A stretch of 64,000 nucleotides of DNA, from positions 6,262,001 through 6,326,000 of the forward strand of contig NC_026505.1 of the NCBI RefSeq assembly GCF_000182925.2. Direction: 5' to 3'. Of this stretch, positions 10,816 to 23,085 are shown piece after piece. A model generated the notes under the pieces. It searched no databases. It was given only the letters and a program-made list of their open reading frames with translations, and was not told where the DNA came from. Position numbers and translations under genes: made by a program. This DNA comes from Neurospora crassa OR74A. Lineage: Eukaryota; Ascomycota; Sordariomycetes; Sordariales; Sordariaceae. Numbering within the stretch: the stretch's first letter is position 1; the number at the start of each line of letters is the position of its first letter.

Positions 10816-11952
10816 CTACCGCGCATACGTACTCTGCGGCGCCCCCGTGCCACCCTCCCTCTCCAACCTCAAGATACTCTCCGCATTCGCCCTCACGCTC
10901 TCTTTTAACCCCGTCCAGCCCTTCTTCTGTCCCACCCTCTTCAACAACTCCTCAGCCCTCTGGTTTGGCACCTCGGTCTGATCCCACCCCTCCTTCTTTG
11001 GCTTTCCAAACTTCTCCGTCCTCTCGGGAAACATCTCCCCCAACAACCGCGCCACCTCCCCGAAGCTATACCGCTCGCCAAAGACAAACAATCTCTCCCT
11101 ATCCACCTTTGGACTCGACGCCAGCGCCGCGACGTACACCTTGGCCATATCCACGCAATCCACAAACCACTGCGGTTCCATCAGGTCGATGATAGCCATG
11201 TGCTTGTTCTCCCAAATCCAATGGACCATGCCCAGCGTGCTTGGGATCCCCTGATTCTTCGGATCAAGACACTCGCCTAGTACAGTATCAAGCAGAACGG
11301 TATTGAACGCAAACCCAGGCTTTTCGCGCTTTACCCACTCCCAAATCCCCTGCTCAACAAGAGTCTTGAGCGCCATAAACCCCGCCATTCCTTTGGTTTT
11401 CGGATCAACATTCTTATCCCTGGCCAGGGCCACGGCGTCTTCGTTCCAACTTTGTTCCGTCAGAGTCACCTTCTTGCTAGCATCAGGCATCCAAAGCGCC
11501 CACGCCGAAGAAGTAAAAACAAAACTCTTGACGGTCCCTGCCCGCCTAGCAGCCTCCAACAAACCAACCTGCCACTCCAACTCCTCTTGAGCAGCGCTGT
11601 CCGACTCCTGGATAGTCAAGTCCGTGGCTCCCACGCAGTGCACGATCCCTGCCACTCCCTTCACGGCGTCATCCCAGGCGTTGGGGGCCGTGACATCGGA
11701 AATCTCGACGAGTTCGAATTTTCCCGGGCCTCCATGGCGGTGGGAGTAGAGGGACGTAAGGTAGGAGCATTTGTCGGGGTTGCGAACAGTGCCGCGGACG
11801 CGGTAGCCTGCTGCGAGGAGTTGGTCGGCGACGTGCGAGGCTAGGAGGCCGTTGCAGCCTGTTACGAGGATGAGGGAGTTGAGGGGGATGGAGGGGTTGG
11901 TGAGCGAGATCTTGGACTGGGAAGAGGACTTGGTGGTCTTGGAGGGGGACAT
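10816..11952 (-). CDS. Extended SDR / NAD(P)-dependent epimerase-reductase, atypical active site
   Basis: Single exon, 378 residues, starting at ATG 11952-11950; the frame runs further upstream but without another ATG. Residues about 29-45 carry the nucleotide-binding motif VTGCNGLLASH (TGxxGxxA form), followed by GYRVRGTVRNPDK, typical of the NADPH-dependent ketoreductase/dihydroflavonol reductase (GRE2-like) group. The active-site Ser region is FVFTSSAWALW. The usual YxxxK is replaced by FMALK, so Phe192 occupies the catalytic Tyr position while Lys196 is kept. Either the enzyme uses another acid or it is a non-catalytic member. The gene ends tail to tail with dynactin p25. A general oxidoreductase fold is secure; the activity is not. 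Confidence 0.88.
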   Translation of the reverse strand: MSPSKTTKSSSQSKISLTNPSIPLNSLILVTGCNGLLASHVADQLLAAGYRVRGTVRNPDKCSYLTSLYSHRHGGPGKFELVEISDVTAPNAWDDAVKGVAGIVHCVGATDLTIQESDSAAQEELEWQVGLLEAARRAGTVKSFVFTSSAWALWMPDASKKVTLTEQSWNEDAVALARDKNVDPKTKGMAGFMALKTLVEQGIWEWVKREKPGFAFNTVLLDTVLGECLDPKNQGIPSTLGMVHWIWENKHMAIIDLMEPQWFVDCVDMAKVYVAALASSPKVDRERLFVFGERYSFGEVARLLGEMFPERTEKFGKPKKEGWDQTEVPNQRAEELLKRVGQKKGWTGLKESVRANAESILRLEREGGTGAPQSTYAR

Positions 11953-14334
11953 GTTGATGTTGAGGTTTGGTGTGAGGAACTTGTTGGATACGAGTTGGGC
12001 TTGAGTCGTTTGGGACAAATATGGAGGTTTGCGTTGGGTTTACGTTGTGTTTGCAATGTATATGAAGGGTCTTGATGGATGATCGAAAACAAGGCAGGGG
12101 TACTGGGCAGAAGAAATACCCCAGAAGGACGGAGAAAGTCACCACCACGCTGGCTTACAAACAGTCATCCTCGCAGACCGGACGACCCCGAGAACGAGTC
12201 CGTAGCGGACTGCGTGTCGGACAGCCTGCCCAGTTCCTGCCGGTTCCCGCTTCTGTCATACGCGAGACGCGCCATGCGGCGTGCAAGTAGCTCGGTATTC
12301 GGACCGGGATGGATGTCGATGCAATGCCTCTAAGACAGCTGGTTTCCTGTTGTCCGAGGGTCAATGCATCGATCCGATCTCCTCACTCCACGTCTTGGTG
12401 TTCAGCAAGTCAACAACCGGGCTATCGATGATTGGAAGCAAGCTGTGTTGGTTCCCAGTTCTTAGATAACTTGGCAGGTGAGCGAACAGCTCTTAGATGG
12501 ACTATTCAACCCATAATGTTGTTAATAACGTTCATCCTCTGACTCTCTCGTCCGTCACCTTTGCCGTCTTCTATTGACTCTCGGAAAAAAAGCTTGCAAT
12601 CTTGTTGCCTGGTGATATTGTTTAAAATATATATAGATATATATATATATATTTTTTCCGGCTCGACCAATATCTGGACGAGCCTTGAACAGCATGCCCG
12701 CGAAATCCATAAACCAGCGAAGGCGACGCTCGCTTGATTACTGTGACTTACCAGTTACTCCCGTAGTATCATGCGTGATGGCGGCATTCGAATGTATTGG
12801 AGCTGTATGATGGGTTTGCGACTGAAATTACCCACCTGTCTGTGTAATTTACAGCTTCAATCGGTGGTCCAGGTACATAAGTTACCGAGCCTCGTTCGCT
12901 ATGGGCAGATAGGAGATAGCATGGCATTGATACATGGATGGAAAGTTTGTTGGTGTTGTATGGCAATTGGAATAGGAGAAGAGGGCAGAAGAGATAGACA
13001 ATCACCAACTGTATGGATCTGAGTTGCAGGAAAGTTCAAATTATCGTCTCGAGTCGCGGTTCAGTGGGACAAGGTGAAGTTGTTGGGGAAAGTTACGCTA
13101 TTTTCACTCGTTACCTAGCGGGATGAATACCGGTACAACGAAATTTACCGGAGCTCGTGCGCCGGACGGGAGCGGTGAACTACGGCACCCAATCCCACGT
13201 TCCGTCCTCCTCCCGTTCATTCCAACTTTCCAATCCCCGATCATCTTGTATGTTCTTTGGCAAGCCTCCTCACACTGAACTCATTGAGCCGCTCGCGATT
13301 AATGTGACGCGGGATAACTGGGAATCAGGAAGCAAATGAACGTTATGACTTTTACTTGTATAGGTACCGTCACGTCACGCTTGGCATCATTGAACTCTTT
13401 CGTCTTTGTCGTTCCGGCTTAGAGTCACCACTGATTGCACTTGTGAAGCTCGGAAATATCCCCGGCGATACCAGCACGCCGTAACCGCGATCATCTTCAA
13501 AAGGTGTCGAACCAGCACTGTCGAACAGCCTAACCCAAGATAGCAATACCCCAGAAGATTACGTGCCTTAACTCCGAGGGACTGCGGCGGACATTTGATA
13601 CCACCTCTACACTTTTCTTCGTTACGCAAGCGACGGGCGGTTTCGTTGCTCGCTGGTTTCAGGGTCTTCCTGGGTCAAACGATCAACGGTCGTCGTGCGG
13701 GTTACCGGCAGTTCGGATACGACGACTTGTCCGACAGCATGGCTTCTGACATGAGTGATCGCCAGTGAGGAGCACTTTGTGCGGCCGTTCAGTAGTCGGG
13801 ATCGGGGATAAGCAACCTCCGCGATGGGGTCCTGATGGGTAGGCGACGGCTTGGGAACAAAGCTGTGGAATTCCACGCCAATGGATGGACATTGGATATC
13901 CAGCAGGATGGATAGAAGTAAATCCAAGTGGAAGCCCACATAGCGATACCCCGAACGGACCGGGCACCACTCATCGCCGAGTGATCCACTGCAGTGTCGG
14001 GACTTTTTGTTCGGGCGGGTTATGGGATGGAAAGATCGATTCCAGTCACCTGGTACCGGGATCAGCAAGGCTAGAGGTACCGCTAGAGGACTGGAGATAG
14101 TAGCCACCAAGGTTCTTCCTCCACTCTATTCCCGTCAGGATATTCTCTTTAAAGCGAGACATGATCCCATGCACCGGTTTACTTGCCTTCACTTACACTT
14201 GGACCAAGTGGTGCACAAAACCATCTTTCCGATCTTCAACTTTCCGTTTCCGCCAACTTCCCGGTATATATTCCGGCCTGGTAGCAGCATTGGCACAACT
14301 CATCTTCAAGCACCTTTTGATATCAGCAGCAGAA
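11953..14334. other. Divergent intergenic region, no gene recognised
   Basis: This is the 2.4 kb between divergently transcribed SDR and FAD monooxygenase genes. It contains an AT dinucleotide tract near 12627-12652. The minus-strand frame 13622-14110 lacks any family signature and was not called. Confidence 0.55.
12627..12652. repeat. AT dinucleotide microsatellite
   Basis: An almost pure (AT)n tract with one interrupting GAT, followed by a T run. It lies in intergenic DNA. Confidence 0.85.
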
Positions 14335-15766
14335 ATGGCAGCGACAAAGGACACCAACCCCTCCCAACCAACCATCATCATCATTGGTGCCGGCCTCACC
14401 GGTCTTCTGGCAGCTCAAGCTTTGAAAAACGCATGTTTTCTTCCACACAACCCAGACCCCCTCTCCCTCTCCAACGGATTACTAACTCCTCACAGCACGG
14501 CTTCACCGTCCTCATCTACGACTCGGAACCACACCTCAACTCCCGCCCGCGCGACTGGACCATTGCCCTCCACTGGGCTCTCCCCATCTTCTCCTCCCTC
14601 CTCCCGCCTTCTATCCTCGCCAACTTCGACCACGCTGTCTCCAACCCTCACTTAGACTTTGACGAGTGGGCGGAGACGTTGCCCATGTATAATGGCGAGA
14701 CGGGAGATCTAATGTTCAAGAGCGCGGTACCGGGGGCAAGGAGGATTACCAGAAGGGGACTTAGGGAGGTGTTGAGTGAGGGTTTGGATATTGCTTGGGG
14801 ACGGAAGGTGACTAGATTGGATACTGAGTCGGATCCGGAAAAGGTAAAGGTTACGTTGGCAGGAGAAGAAGGGGTGGAGGAGGAAGAGGTATGGGCGGAT
14901 TATGTCCTGGGAACGGACGGGGCGGGGAGTAAAGTCCGGGAGATCCTCTTTGCGGATCAAGAAAATGGAGAAGAAAAGGCAAAGGCGAAGAGGAGCGGGT
15001 TCATGATTGGGACGTGTGTTGTTGACTACCAAGATGAGAATGTGGTGCGAAAGGTGTTGGAGAAACATCCGGTCATGGCTATGGCGATGAGTCGAGGGGC
15101 TGTGGGGGGATTCGGAGGTGAGTTTTTCCTTTTTTTTTAGGGTACCTACACAAAACCGAAAAAAGGACGGGAAGCAATCACATGGAACAGAGGTACGACA
15201 GCAGCTAACACCTCACAGTCCAATACACAACCGGCACCCCTCCCTCTGACCTCCAGCACACATTCTTCTGGACCAAAATCTGGAAAGGCAGCCTCTCTAT
15301 CACGCCCGACATCCCTCGCAAGGGCCCCGAAGCCGTCCGCTACCTCAAACAATCCTGGCAAGGAGACCTCTCACCCGATTTCCAGTCCTTCGTAGACGCC
15401 ACGCCCGAAGACGATACGCATACCCAGGCCTTCATCGACGAGATGGGCACGTGGATTGCACAGCCGTTTGATAATAGGGATGGAAGGGTGACGCTGGCAG
15501 GGGACGCGGGACATCCGATGCTGATATTGAGAGGACAGGGGTTCCAGCATGCTGTTATCGATGTGCAAAACTACGTCCAGGCTCTGTTGGAAATCAGAGA
15601 CAGTGGAAAGGATAGGAAGGAAGTGGTGGCGGCGTATGATAAAGATATGGTGGAGAGAGGAAGTAAGGCTGCCCTACAGGCGCTGGAGGAGGCGGAACTG
15701 GCGATGGATGCGAAGAGTGTGGAGAAGATGTTGATGGTTAGGAAGGGGCATGGGAGGAGTGTCTAA
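14335..15766 (+). CDS. FAD-dependent monooxygenase (salicylate hydroxylase-like)
   Basis: Three exons, 14335-14430, 14496-15117 and 15219-15766, encode 421 residues. Intron 1 uses a GC donor (GCATGT) with a perfect ACTAAC branch and CACAG acceptor; only this choice joins the FAD motif to the following strand in frame. Intron 2 is GTGAGT...CACAG. Residues about 13-30 have the dinucleotide motif IIIIGAGLTGLLAA (GxGxxG), and the next exon supplies the acidic end of the second strand (LIYDSE). DGAG near the middle and GDAGHPM at about 333-339 are the second and third FAD contacts of class A flavoprotein hydroxylases. The enzyme would hydroxylate a small, perhaps aromatic, substrate with NAD(P)H. 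No membrane anchor is seen. Substrate unknown; a role in secondary metabolism is possible given its neighbours. Confidence 0.9.
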
Positions 15767-17034
15767 CCATAGTAGCCCAAGGGGAAAGGGATTTCTAAAC
15801 TGTCGGCTGTTATGGGTGCAGCGGGATATGACAAATGATAGAAGAAGAAGAAGACGGGATTCAGACATGCAAGAAGTTGATATGGGTACCCACATGGAAT
15901 GAGGCAATTTTGTAATGATGAAACACTTGGTTGTTCTTGGTGTTGCACTCTCGCACTTGGCTTGCCTTTCGAGAATCTCAAATGGAAGAAAGGAAGGGTG
16001 CCGGTCATATATTCCGATACGATACATACAGCGTTACAGGTACCTACCTGTACGGACCCATACAGCTTCAATGCCCGAAATCGATATCGACAGAGCAACC
16101 GTGTCGATTGTCGAATCCGAAAGTAAACTCGGACTTGACACCCAGATTTCTTCGAGGAATTGGCGTATGATTGGAAATCGGGAATAGGATCCGCGAATGT
16201 TCGTTTCGCTTGGTTGGCGGTTTCAAGCGGCGGCACCGGCAGTTAGGTTTGGGGAGGATGGCCGATGTTACAATACCAGGATGCGATGTTTTGCAGGTTA
16301 CGACGTCGTTGAAACTTTGAGCGTTTGGTAAGATTGGATGCTTTGTAATCGATGGTTGTCCATCAACCAACAACGTTGTTTTGCAATTCCCAATAATAAT
16401 TAGGGGAAGCGATGGAAGAGAGATAAGCATCTGACAGGAGGGAAAAAGAAAAGAAACAAGAAAGAGATGAACGGACAGGGAAGATGACGGTGTTGGTTGG
16501 ATGGGCTAGACCTGGGAGTAGGGAACCACGTGGGGCATGGTGGCGATCGGACGGGCCCGGGGAAGAAGGGAATGGGGCCCCGGAAAGCCGAGGTGGAGGA
16601 TTTTGAGAATCTTCCGGGGATCGACCATAAGTTTGTGTAAGTGGAGGGAGGGAGGGTTCGTTAGTGATGATATCAACATGAGGATAGTATACATGTCCAG
16701 GTATTATGTTTCAGTATGTCACTAAAAGACGGCCAAGTGTGTGTATGTAAAATGTTACCCGACAGAAACCGAGAAAACCAAAGAGAGGGGAGGTACATTG
16801 TATACCTAGGTACTACCGGACCTAACAGACCGAGACGAGAATTGTACCTTAGCCGAGCTTACCTTCTGATTTACTGCGCGCAATATCACAATTGCCCATT
16901 CGAGACACTCAACTTGATCGTCGTCGTCGCCAATCCGCACTCTTATGCCTTTGCCCCTCCAGCCTGATATTTTATTTTCCCCAAACATGGACCCTACATG
17001 AAATCGCTACCATCCAGATTCCTTTCACGTCAAG
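15767..17034. other. Intergenic spacer and methyltransferase promoter
   Basis: No convincing gene. Several short overlapping frames on both strands (15.7-16.4 kb) lack motifs. AGGTAC-type words occur near 16793-16815. Confidence 0.55.
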
Positions 17035-18414
17035 ATGCCGGGTTCTAGTGGTAACAACCGACAAGCAGCAGCAGCAGCCGCAGACAATGCGACTGTAACG
17101 TCGAATGCGCAAGGCCCCGCCGCTGCACAGAAGAACAGTGTCGACACGTCCATGTCAGCAAACACCACTTCCAACAACACTGTGTCAGACGCACGTCAGC
17201 AACTACTACTTCAAGACGTGGAAGCCGAAGAAGCTCACGAAATTCCCCTCCTCGCTCCAACCACCACCTACGAGCAGCAAGCGGCATCGTCATGGCAGTT
17301 GAATTCCTCCAACGACCGTCACTACCATGACTCTCGCGAGTATGGCCACCACCACGGCCACCACCATCACGACAACATAGAAGCCGCCGGCCACGACTAC
17401 GCCTCCGACTCGGACGAGTTCTCTCTCACCGAAGGCTACGAAACCCAATCCACCGGCAGCACATCTGCCACCTCGTCCATCTACGCGCACACCTACGAGC
17501 ACGGCCGGCGCTACCAATCCTACAAGAACAGCCGCTACCCCATCCCCAACGACGATGCCGAGCTGTCGCGCGAAGACATGAAGCACGCCATGCTTCTCGA
17601 GCTGCTTGACGGCCAAATCAGTTTTGCGCCCCTGGGAAAAAGTCCGCAGAATATCCTGGACATCGGCACGGGGACAGGCATCTGGGCCATCGACGCTGGT
17701 GATCGATGGCCGATGGCTAGAGTCAGAGGGATGGATATCTCTCCTGTTCAACCGGTTTGGGTCCCGCCCAATGTGGACTTTTTGGTCGATGATTGTGAGC
17801 AGGAGTGGTTGATGAGGGGGGAGCTGGACTATGCGCATTTTCGGTTCATGGCGATTGTGTTGAAGGATTTGCCCGTGGTGTTGGGGCATGCCATGGAGTA
17901 GGTCCCTTCTTTTTTTCGTCCTATTACCTGCAGGCGGTGACAATCTGCTAACAGACAACAAAACAGAGCCCTCAAACCAGGCGGCTGGATCGAGTTCCAA
18001 GAACTAAACTGCGAAGTCTTTTGCGACGACGAGACCATGCCCGATGATGACCCGGTCAAGGTCCTCTATGACTTTAGTCAACAAGCCTTTGCCAAGTTCA
18101 ACATGAACATCACCATGCCCAAGATCCTCAGGCGATATCTTGCCGACGCCGGGTTCGTCAATATCCAGTGTGTCGTCAAGAAGGTGCCCATTGGGGTCTG
18201 GGCGAAAGACAAGACGCTGCGGTTGGTCGGCATGTATCAGAAGATGGCCATTCTGGAAATCATGGAGGCACTGGCGGGCAGACCGTTTGATGCCCTGGGA
18301 TTAGATCCGGTGCAGAGAGAGATGATTTTGATGGAGGCAAGAAAGGGGCTGGATAACCCGAGGGTGCATCGCTATTTCAACTATTATTTCTGGTTTGCGC
18401 AAAAGCCGCAGTAG
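17035..18414 (+). CDS. LaeA-like SAM-dependent methyltransferase with long disordered N-terminus
   Basis: Two exons, 17035-17897 and 17967-18414, give 436 residues. The donor is GTAGGT and the acceptor AAACAG. Residues 1-170 are low complexity: Ala/Asn/Ser-rich, then a His-rich patch (HHHGHHHHD) and an acidic-Ser stretch. From about residue 180 the Rossmann methyltransferase domain starts: motif I ILDIGTGTGIWAID at about 206-219, motif II GMDISPVQPVWVPPNVDF, then DDCEQEW and the post-motif KPGGWIEFQE across the intron. This pattern is the LaeA/UMTA family of fungal methyltransferases, some of which regulate secondary metabolism and development while many have small-molecule substrates. Whether this one is regulatory or a tailoring enzyme cannot be told from sequence. 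Confidence 0.9.
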
Positions 18415-20464
18415 ACGGTATGCAGAAGCGGATGGTATGAGACATGATGCAATTGCCATCGGGACTTGGAGACAAGCATTTCGGCCAAGTCTCGGAAGAG
18501 CTAGGTCTTATAACGCGATGGCGACAGCATCGTTTCGAATCCGTTTACTCGTCTGGAGGATCTGCTAGGTGGCGTATCAGCTGGGAGGTCTACCCTTTGT
18601 ACAGAAAGCCATAGCAGATGGGATTTGGTTTGGATTTGCTTTTTTTTGTCCTTTTTTTTTTCTTTTTTTCTTTTTGCATAGCGTGTTTGGGAGACACTGT
18701 CGTTAATTTGGAATAGCATGTATAAGGAAAATTTGGAGGACATACCACCTTAGCAAAGTGCTAGACGAATGGTGTACATAGGAGGAGTGCGTCGTCCAAA
18801 GAGGCAGTCCGAGTTGTATATATGGGCATCTTGCTATTCCTGACATTCATCAGCCTTCCTCGATCAGTATTGGCTTCCTGATACTGACATCTTCCTCCTA
18901 GGATCTGGGCGCGACGCTACCATACCCAACGCCTCCACCATGACAACAACTCCACCCACCGCACTCATACGCGCTTATTCCAACCACAAGATGATAACGG
19001 CTGGCTCTACTTCCCGAGAAAATGCAGCCGAGGACCGTTAGTGGGGCACGGGTCACTTGTGCCTTGTCCTCGGGCTAACATGCCCTGGCCGCCGCAGATC
19101 CAGGGCCCCGAAATGTGGCCAGCTCCAGATAGGTTCCTGAGCCGATAAGCGCGACGAGGTGGATTGTGAAAGTTGCTCGCTGCCCTATGGAAGGTTTGAG
19201 CCCTATCGGTAGGAACGGCGTCATCGCTAAATCACGGCTCATTGGTCACGACGTTGATTACGTGCTGACCAGAGCTGACATTTAGACACCAAACGGCTTG
19301 TGGAGCATTCAATTCGACGAAAAAAAAGAAAAGTTTCCGGTTCTATAAAGTGAGAAGTAGACCTCGTTCATAACAAGCTGAAAACACAAATTGATATCTA
19401 GATCCTCACTTCCCACCCTTTGGTTCACCGCAAGATGGATATCTCGATGACCCCCAAACGAACCAGTTTCATCTTCAGATCGGCGCATGTTTTTGGATTC
19501 CTACCACACTCACTACCGTGCAGGATGGCTGATTCCAGGCCGGATCAGGCAAAAGGGCTGGTTCGATTCTTTGCTTCTGGGGTTGTTGCGCGTCCAGGAA
19601 CAAGATGACATGCCAGTCTGAAGGACTACTGGATAGACTCCACCTGCGCTTCGCTCTGGTGATCTGGGAAGGGTATGCCCGTGGGCGTATGACATCGGCA
19701 CCATTTGCTAACCGCCCAGCCGCCCAGGCAATCAACTGGGTTGGTCATGATGTGATGCGGATGAAGTGGCCTGCATTGAGGCGAGAGCAGTGCCAGGCAC
19801 ATCGATGGTCAGCGGGAGCTACGGAGCCAAGAAGCCGTACGGGGTAAAGCTCGAGGTTCGCAAAGGGCAAGTGAGAGCAAGACATTTGCTGATGGCTTCC
19901 CAAGTAAGTGGTAAAGCCGCTGGAAGAAACTGATCGACAAGGGCACGATAGGAGGGGTCGAACCATTTTGCCCACTGAGAGCTCGCTGAGGTCTTCACGG
20001 TCATGCTGGGCATGCTTCCTACACAGTCTGGCTGATGTGAAGAGTGCCAATGGAAGTGATGTTGACACTGCGGGAGCCAATGGCGTCGAGGAATAAGCGC
20101 CGGACAGGGGTGGTGGGTGAGCTCGTAAGCCAGTCCGCGCTATCCCCCGGTAGAAGGCCCATGCAACTCCATGTTGACCGGACCACTTTTATTCTATTGT
20201 TATCACAAAAGGCTGACTGACACCAGAAAGTATGTAAGCCTGGGCTCGCTCACGACGAGCACCCTCTCCAAGTTGTTCCTTTTTTCAGCTTCAACTTCAC
20301 ACTTGAAGTCAGCGTTGTGAGAGCTTCGCGCCGAGAGTCCTCATTGTTCTCTATCATCACACCTATCTGAGCTTGGTGCAGGATCGCCGACAAGACCATC
20401 ATCGTATCTATTTCTCACTATACCCCATTTTTAAACTATCTGTTTTATTACAACATACCTTATC
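18415..20464. other. Intergenic region, no gene recognised
   Basis: This is 2 kb between the methyltransferase and the first long paralogue, including a T-rich stretch near 18640-18680. The last 250 bp before 20465 are pyrimidine-rich and probably form the leader of the next gene. Confidence 0.55.
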
Positions 20465-23085
20465 ATGATGGCCTCTGCAACCCCCATTGTCACGGCTTTG
20501 CCGCAGGCTCAGTCCACCGTTTCCCCCACCGCACAACTACCGGCAAACTCGCCGATCATGAGAAGCCCAAGAAGCCCGAACTCACCTTTGAGAGGTCCCA
20601 AGTTGACCTTGGTGGTGACAAACTCCCCTTTGAGCAGTGCCCCCAACTCGGCAAAGGTGGCAACCCCAAACATTTCAGCACTTCCGTTGTCCCCCGGCTC
20701 TCCTGGCATCGTCACAGCAATCCCATTGTCTCCGGCTGTTGGCAATCCCCGCACTCAATTCCCGTTGACACCAGCACCCGCCGCCAACCCCAATGGCTAC
20801 ACGCTTACTCCTCACCCCTCGGCCGTTCCGCTCACTCCCGCGACACCAGCTACACCAGCCACGCCGGCCTACATTCACCCACTCACACCTGCCCCTAATT
20901 CGGCCTACCCTCTAAGCCCAGTCATTGAAACGCCTAGCTCAACCATTGTTGAGTATGGTGAACATCCAACTCTTCAGGGTACGGCGGCAGAGCGAGCAGA
21001 CCACATCTTCAAGCTATGGACTGCTCGTAACAAGCAGCCAAAGCAGCCACAAAACGACACTGCGGAAGCAGGAGATGACTTGATCATCTCCCCCGTCACG
21101 CCCCTGACACCAAAGCACGAAAGAGGCCTTGCTCGCAAGCTCGGTAACAAGGGCATCAACGACCGAGTCAGCCGATTCCTGGCGTCTATCAGCAGCACAG
21201 CCAACGGAGACCCAGACAAAGAGCTGGCGATCGAGAACCGTAATCTTCTCCAGCAGCTTGCTTCTCTTCGACGCGCCGAGGAGAACCTCCTGGCTGAGAA
21301 CCAAAGCATCACCCACCAGCTCACCGCAACCCAAAAGGAGTTTGCGCAGGCCAAGAAGGACCGTGCCTTGCTAGAGCGTGCGTGGGAAGAGATGCTCAAG
21401 GAGAGAGAGGCCAAACACGAAGCTCAGGTCAAGGAGCTCGAAGCTAAGCTCGCTGAGCAAGAGAAGAAGTTCTCTAAGCAAGAACAGTTCATTGCCCAGC
21501 TTGAGCACAAGATCACCGTCCAGGAGGACAATCTCTCTGAGCAAGAAGATACCATTTCCCAGCTCGAGGCCAAGGTGGCCGAGCAAGAGAAGCAGATGAC
21601 CGAGCGTGACGAACGCATCGCTGAGCTTGAGAAGGTCACTCCAAAGAAGTCCCTTAAGCCCGAACCCGAGCAAGGTCTCGTCCTCTCCAACAGCGACATA
21701 ATCACTTGGTTCACCACCCGCACCACGGTCTGGAACTCCTGGGTCGACGAGTTCGCTCATCCCAATATCAACCGCATCGTTGAGCTCCACCCCGTGCAAC
21801 AAAAAGAGCTCTTCCGCTCCGTCCAGAAGTTTATCCGCTTGACGCAAGACGGCCAGCTCCCTCCCGAAATCCTCGACGCCGCCAAGAACGGCGGCGCCAA
21901 CACCACCCGCCTCGTTCTCTACGCCATGCTCACCAACTTTATCACTGCCGAAGCTCTGTTGCCGCCCTTCTGGGCCTTCAATGCCTTGCAGCGCAACGAA
22001 CTCGCTGAGCTGACTTCTCCTACCCTGACCCGGCCGGGCAGCATGTCACCTGTGGGCTTCAGGATGGATCTTGCTTCGTGGGAGTGCATCCCCCCGCTGC
22101 CGGCGGCTTCGTACGTGCCCGCGGGTGCAGAGGTGTACAACCAGCAACCGGCAACAGCAAGGTCAGTGGCCACGCTGAGCCCGAGACAGCCGCCTCCGTT
22201 GATTACCTCTCTACAATCCGCCGGGCTGGAGACACCCAATCTTCCCGTTAGTGTACTCCCGGCCAAGCTGCCGAGTGAAGGAGATTTGAAGAGCATGTGC
22301 GGGTTCTTGTCTAAAGGTAAGCCTCTCCGGCCCCCCTTATTTCCTTTCCTTTCTTTTCCTTTCCTTTTTCTTTCACAGCAGCAGGTGACTAACATTGGTT
22401 TTCTTCCTTTTCAACAGTCCAAACTACCCCCCTGGCAACTCCCCACCTCCGCTCACAAATGATCTCCATCCTCGCCCAAGGCGGTCTCGTCCACGACCCC
22501 ACACATCCCTCCATCCTCAAGAACGAAGAGCGTCGCCTCCTCGCCGAAGCAAGGCGCGAGTACGCCGTCAAGCTCGCCGAGCGGTTCCTCGGCGGCCCTG
22601 CGCGTTTCTTGCTGCAGGACCAGGTAGATGCCAAGAACATTGCCAAACTCGAGCAAATCTTGACCACAGAAATGGATCTGGCGCTGAGGTTTGGTGCTAG
22701 ACTGTGGAGTGTTGAGTGGGAAGTGGAGTTTTGGGGTTTGGATGAGTTGAGTTCCCTGGTGCAACCGGAGGCAGAGAAGGAGAAGAGGGATGGGGTATTG
22801 GAGACGAGTGGGGGTGAGGGAGTGGAGGTGGTGATGGTTTTGCAGCCTGCTGTTGTGAGGAAGGGGGTGGAAGGTGGTGGTGATGATGGGGAGCATCAAA
22901 TTGCTGGCGAGGAGGAGAGAGTTTGGAGTAAGGCACGGGTATGGTTGGGTGAGAAGAGAGAGGTGAAGGTTCAGGAGGTCACGGTGGAAGTCAAGGCGCA
23001 AGGATCGCCGAAACGGGTGGCGTCGCCGGCGGTGGTGTCGCCGGGGACGGGGAAGAGAACGTTGACTCTTGAGCTGGGTTCATGA
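20465..23085 (+). CDS. Long coiled-coil protein of unrecognised fungal family, copy A
   Basis: Two exons, 20465-22316 and 22418-23085, give 839 residues; the donor is GTAAGC, the branch GACTAACATT and the acceptor CAACAG. Two adjacent ATGs occur and I took the first. Residues 1-150 are Pro/Ser/Thr-rich with a TPATPATPATPAY tract. A conserved word PSSTIVEYG lies near residue 157, followed by AERADHIFKLW. Residues about 250-395 form a coiled coil with repeating Glu-Gln-Glu and LEAK heptads. A globular part follows at about 409-616, with DIITWF, LHPVQQKELF and PPFWAFNA. After the intron a conserved segment includes ARREYAVKLAERFLGGPARFLL. The tail is variable and Val/Glu-rich. The minus-strand gene ending at 25426 is a paralogue with the same architecture. 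Function unknown; probably a cytoplasmic or structural protein. Confidence 0.85.

Noticed and set aside
13622-14110. 162-codon minus-strand frame
   Set aside because: It has no domain, the composition looks like non-coding DNA, and it overlaps the promoter of the FAD monooxygenase.
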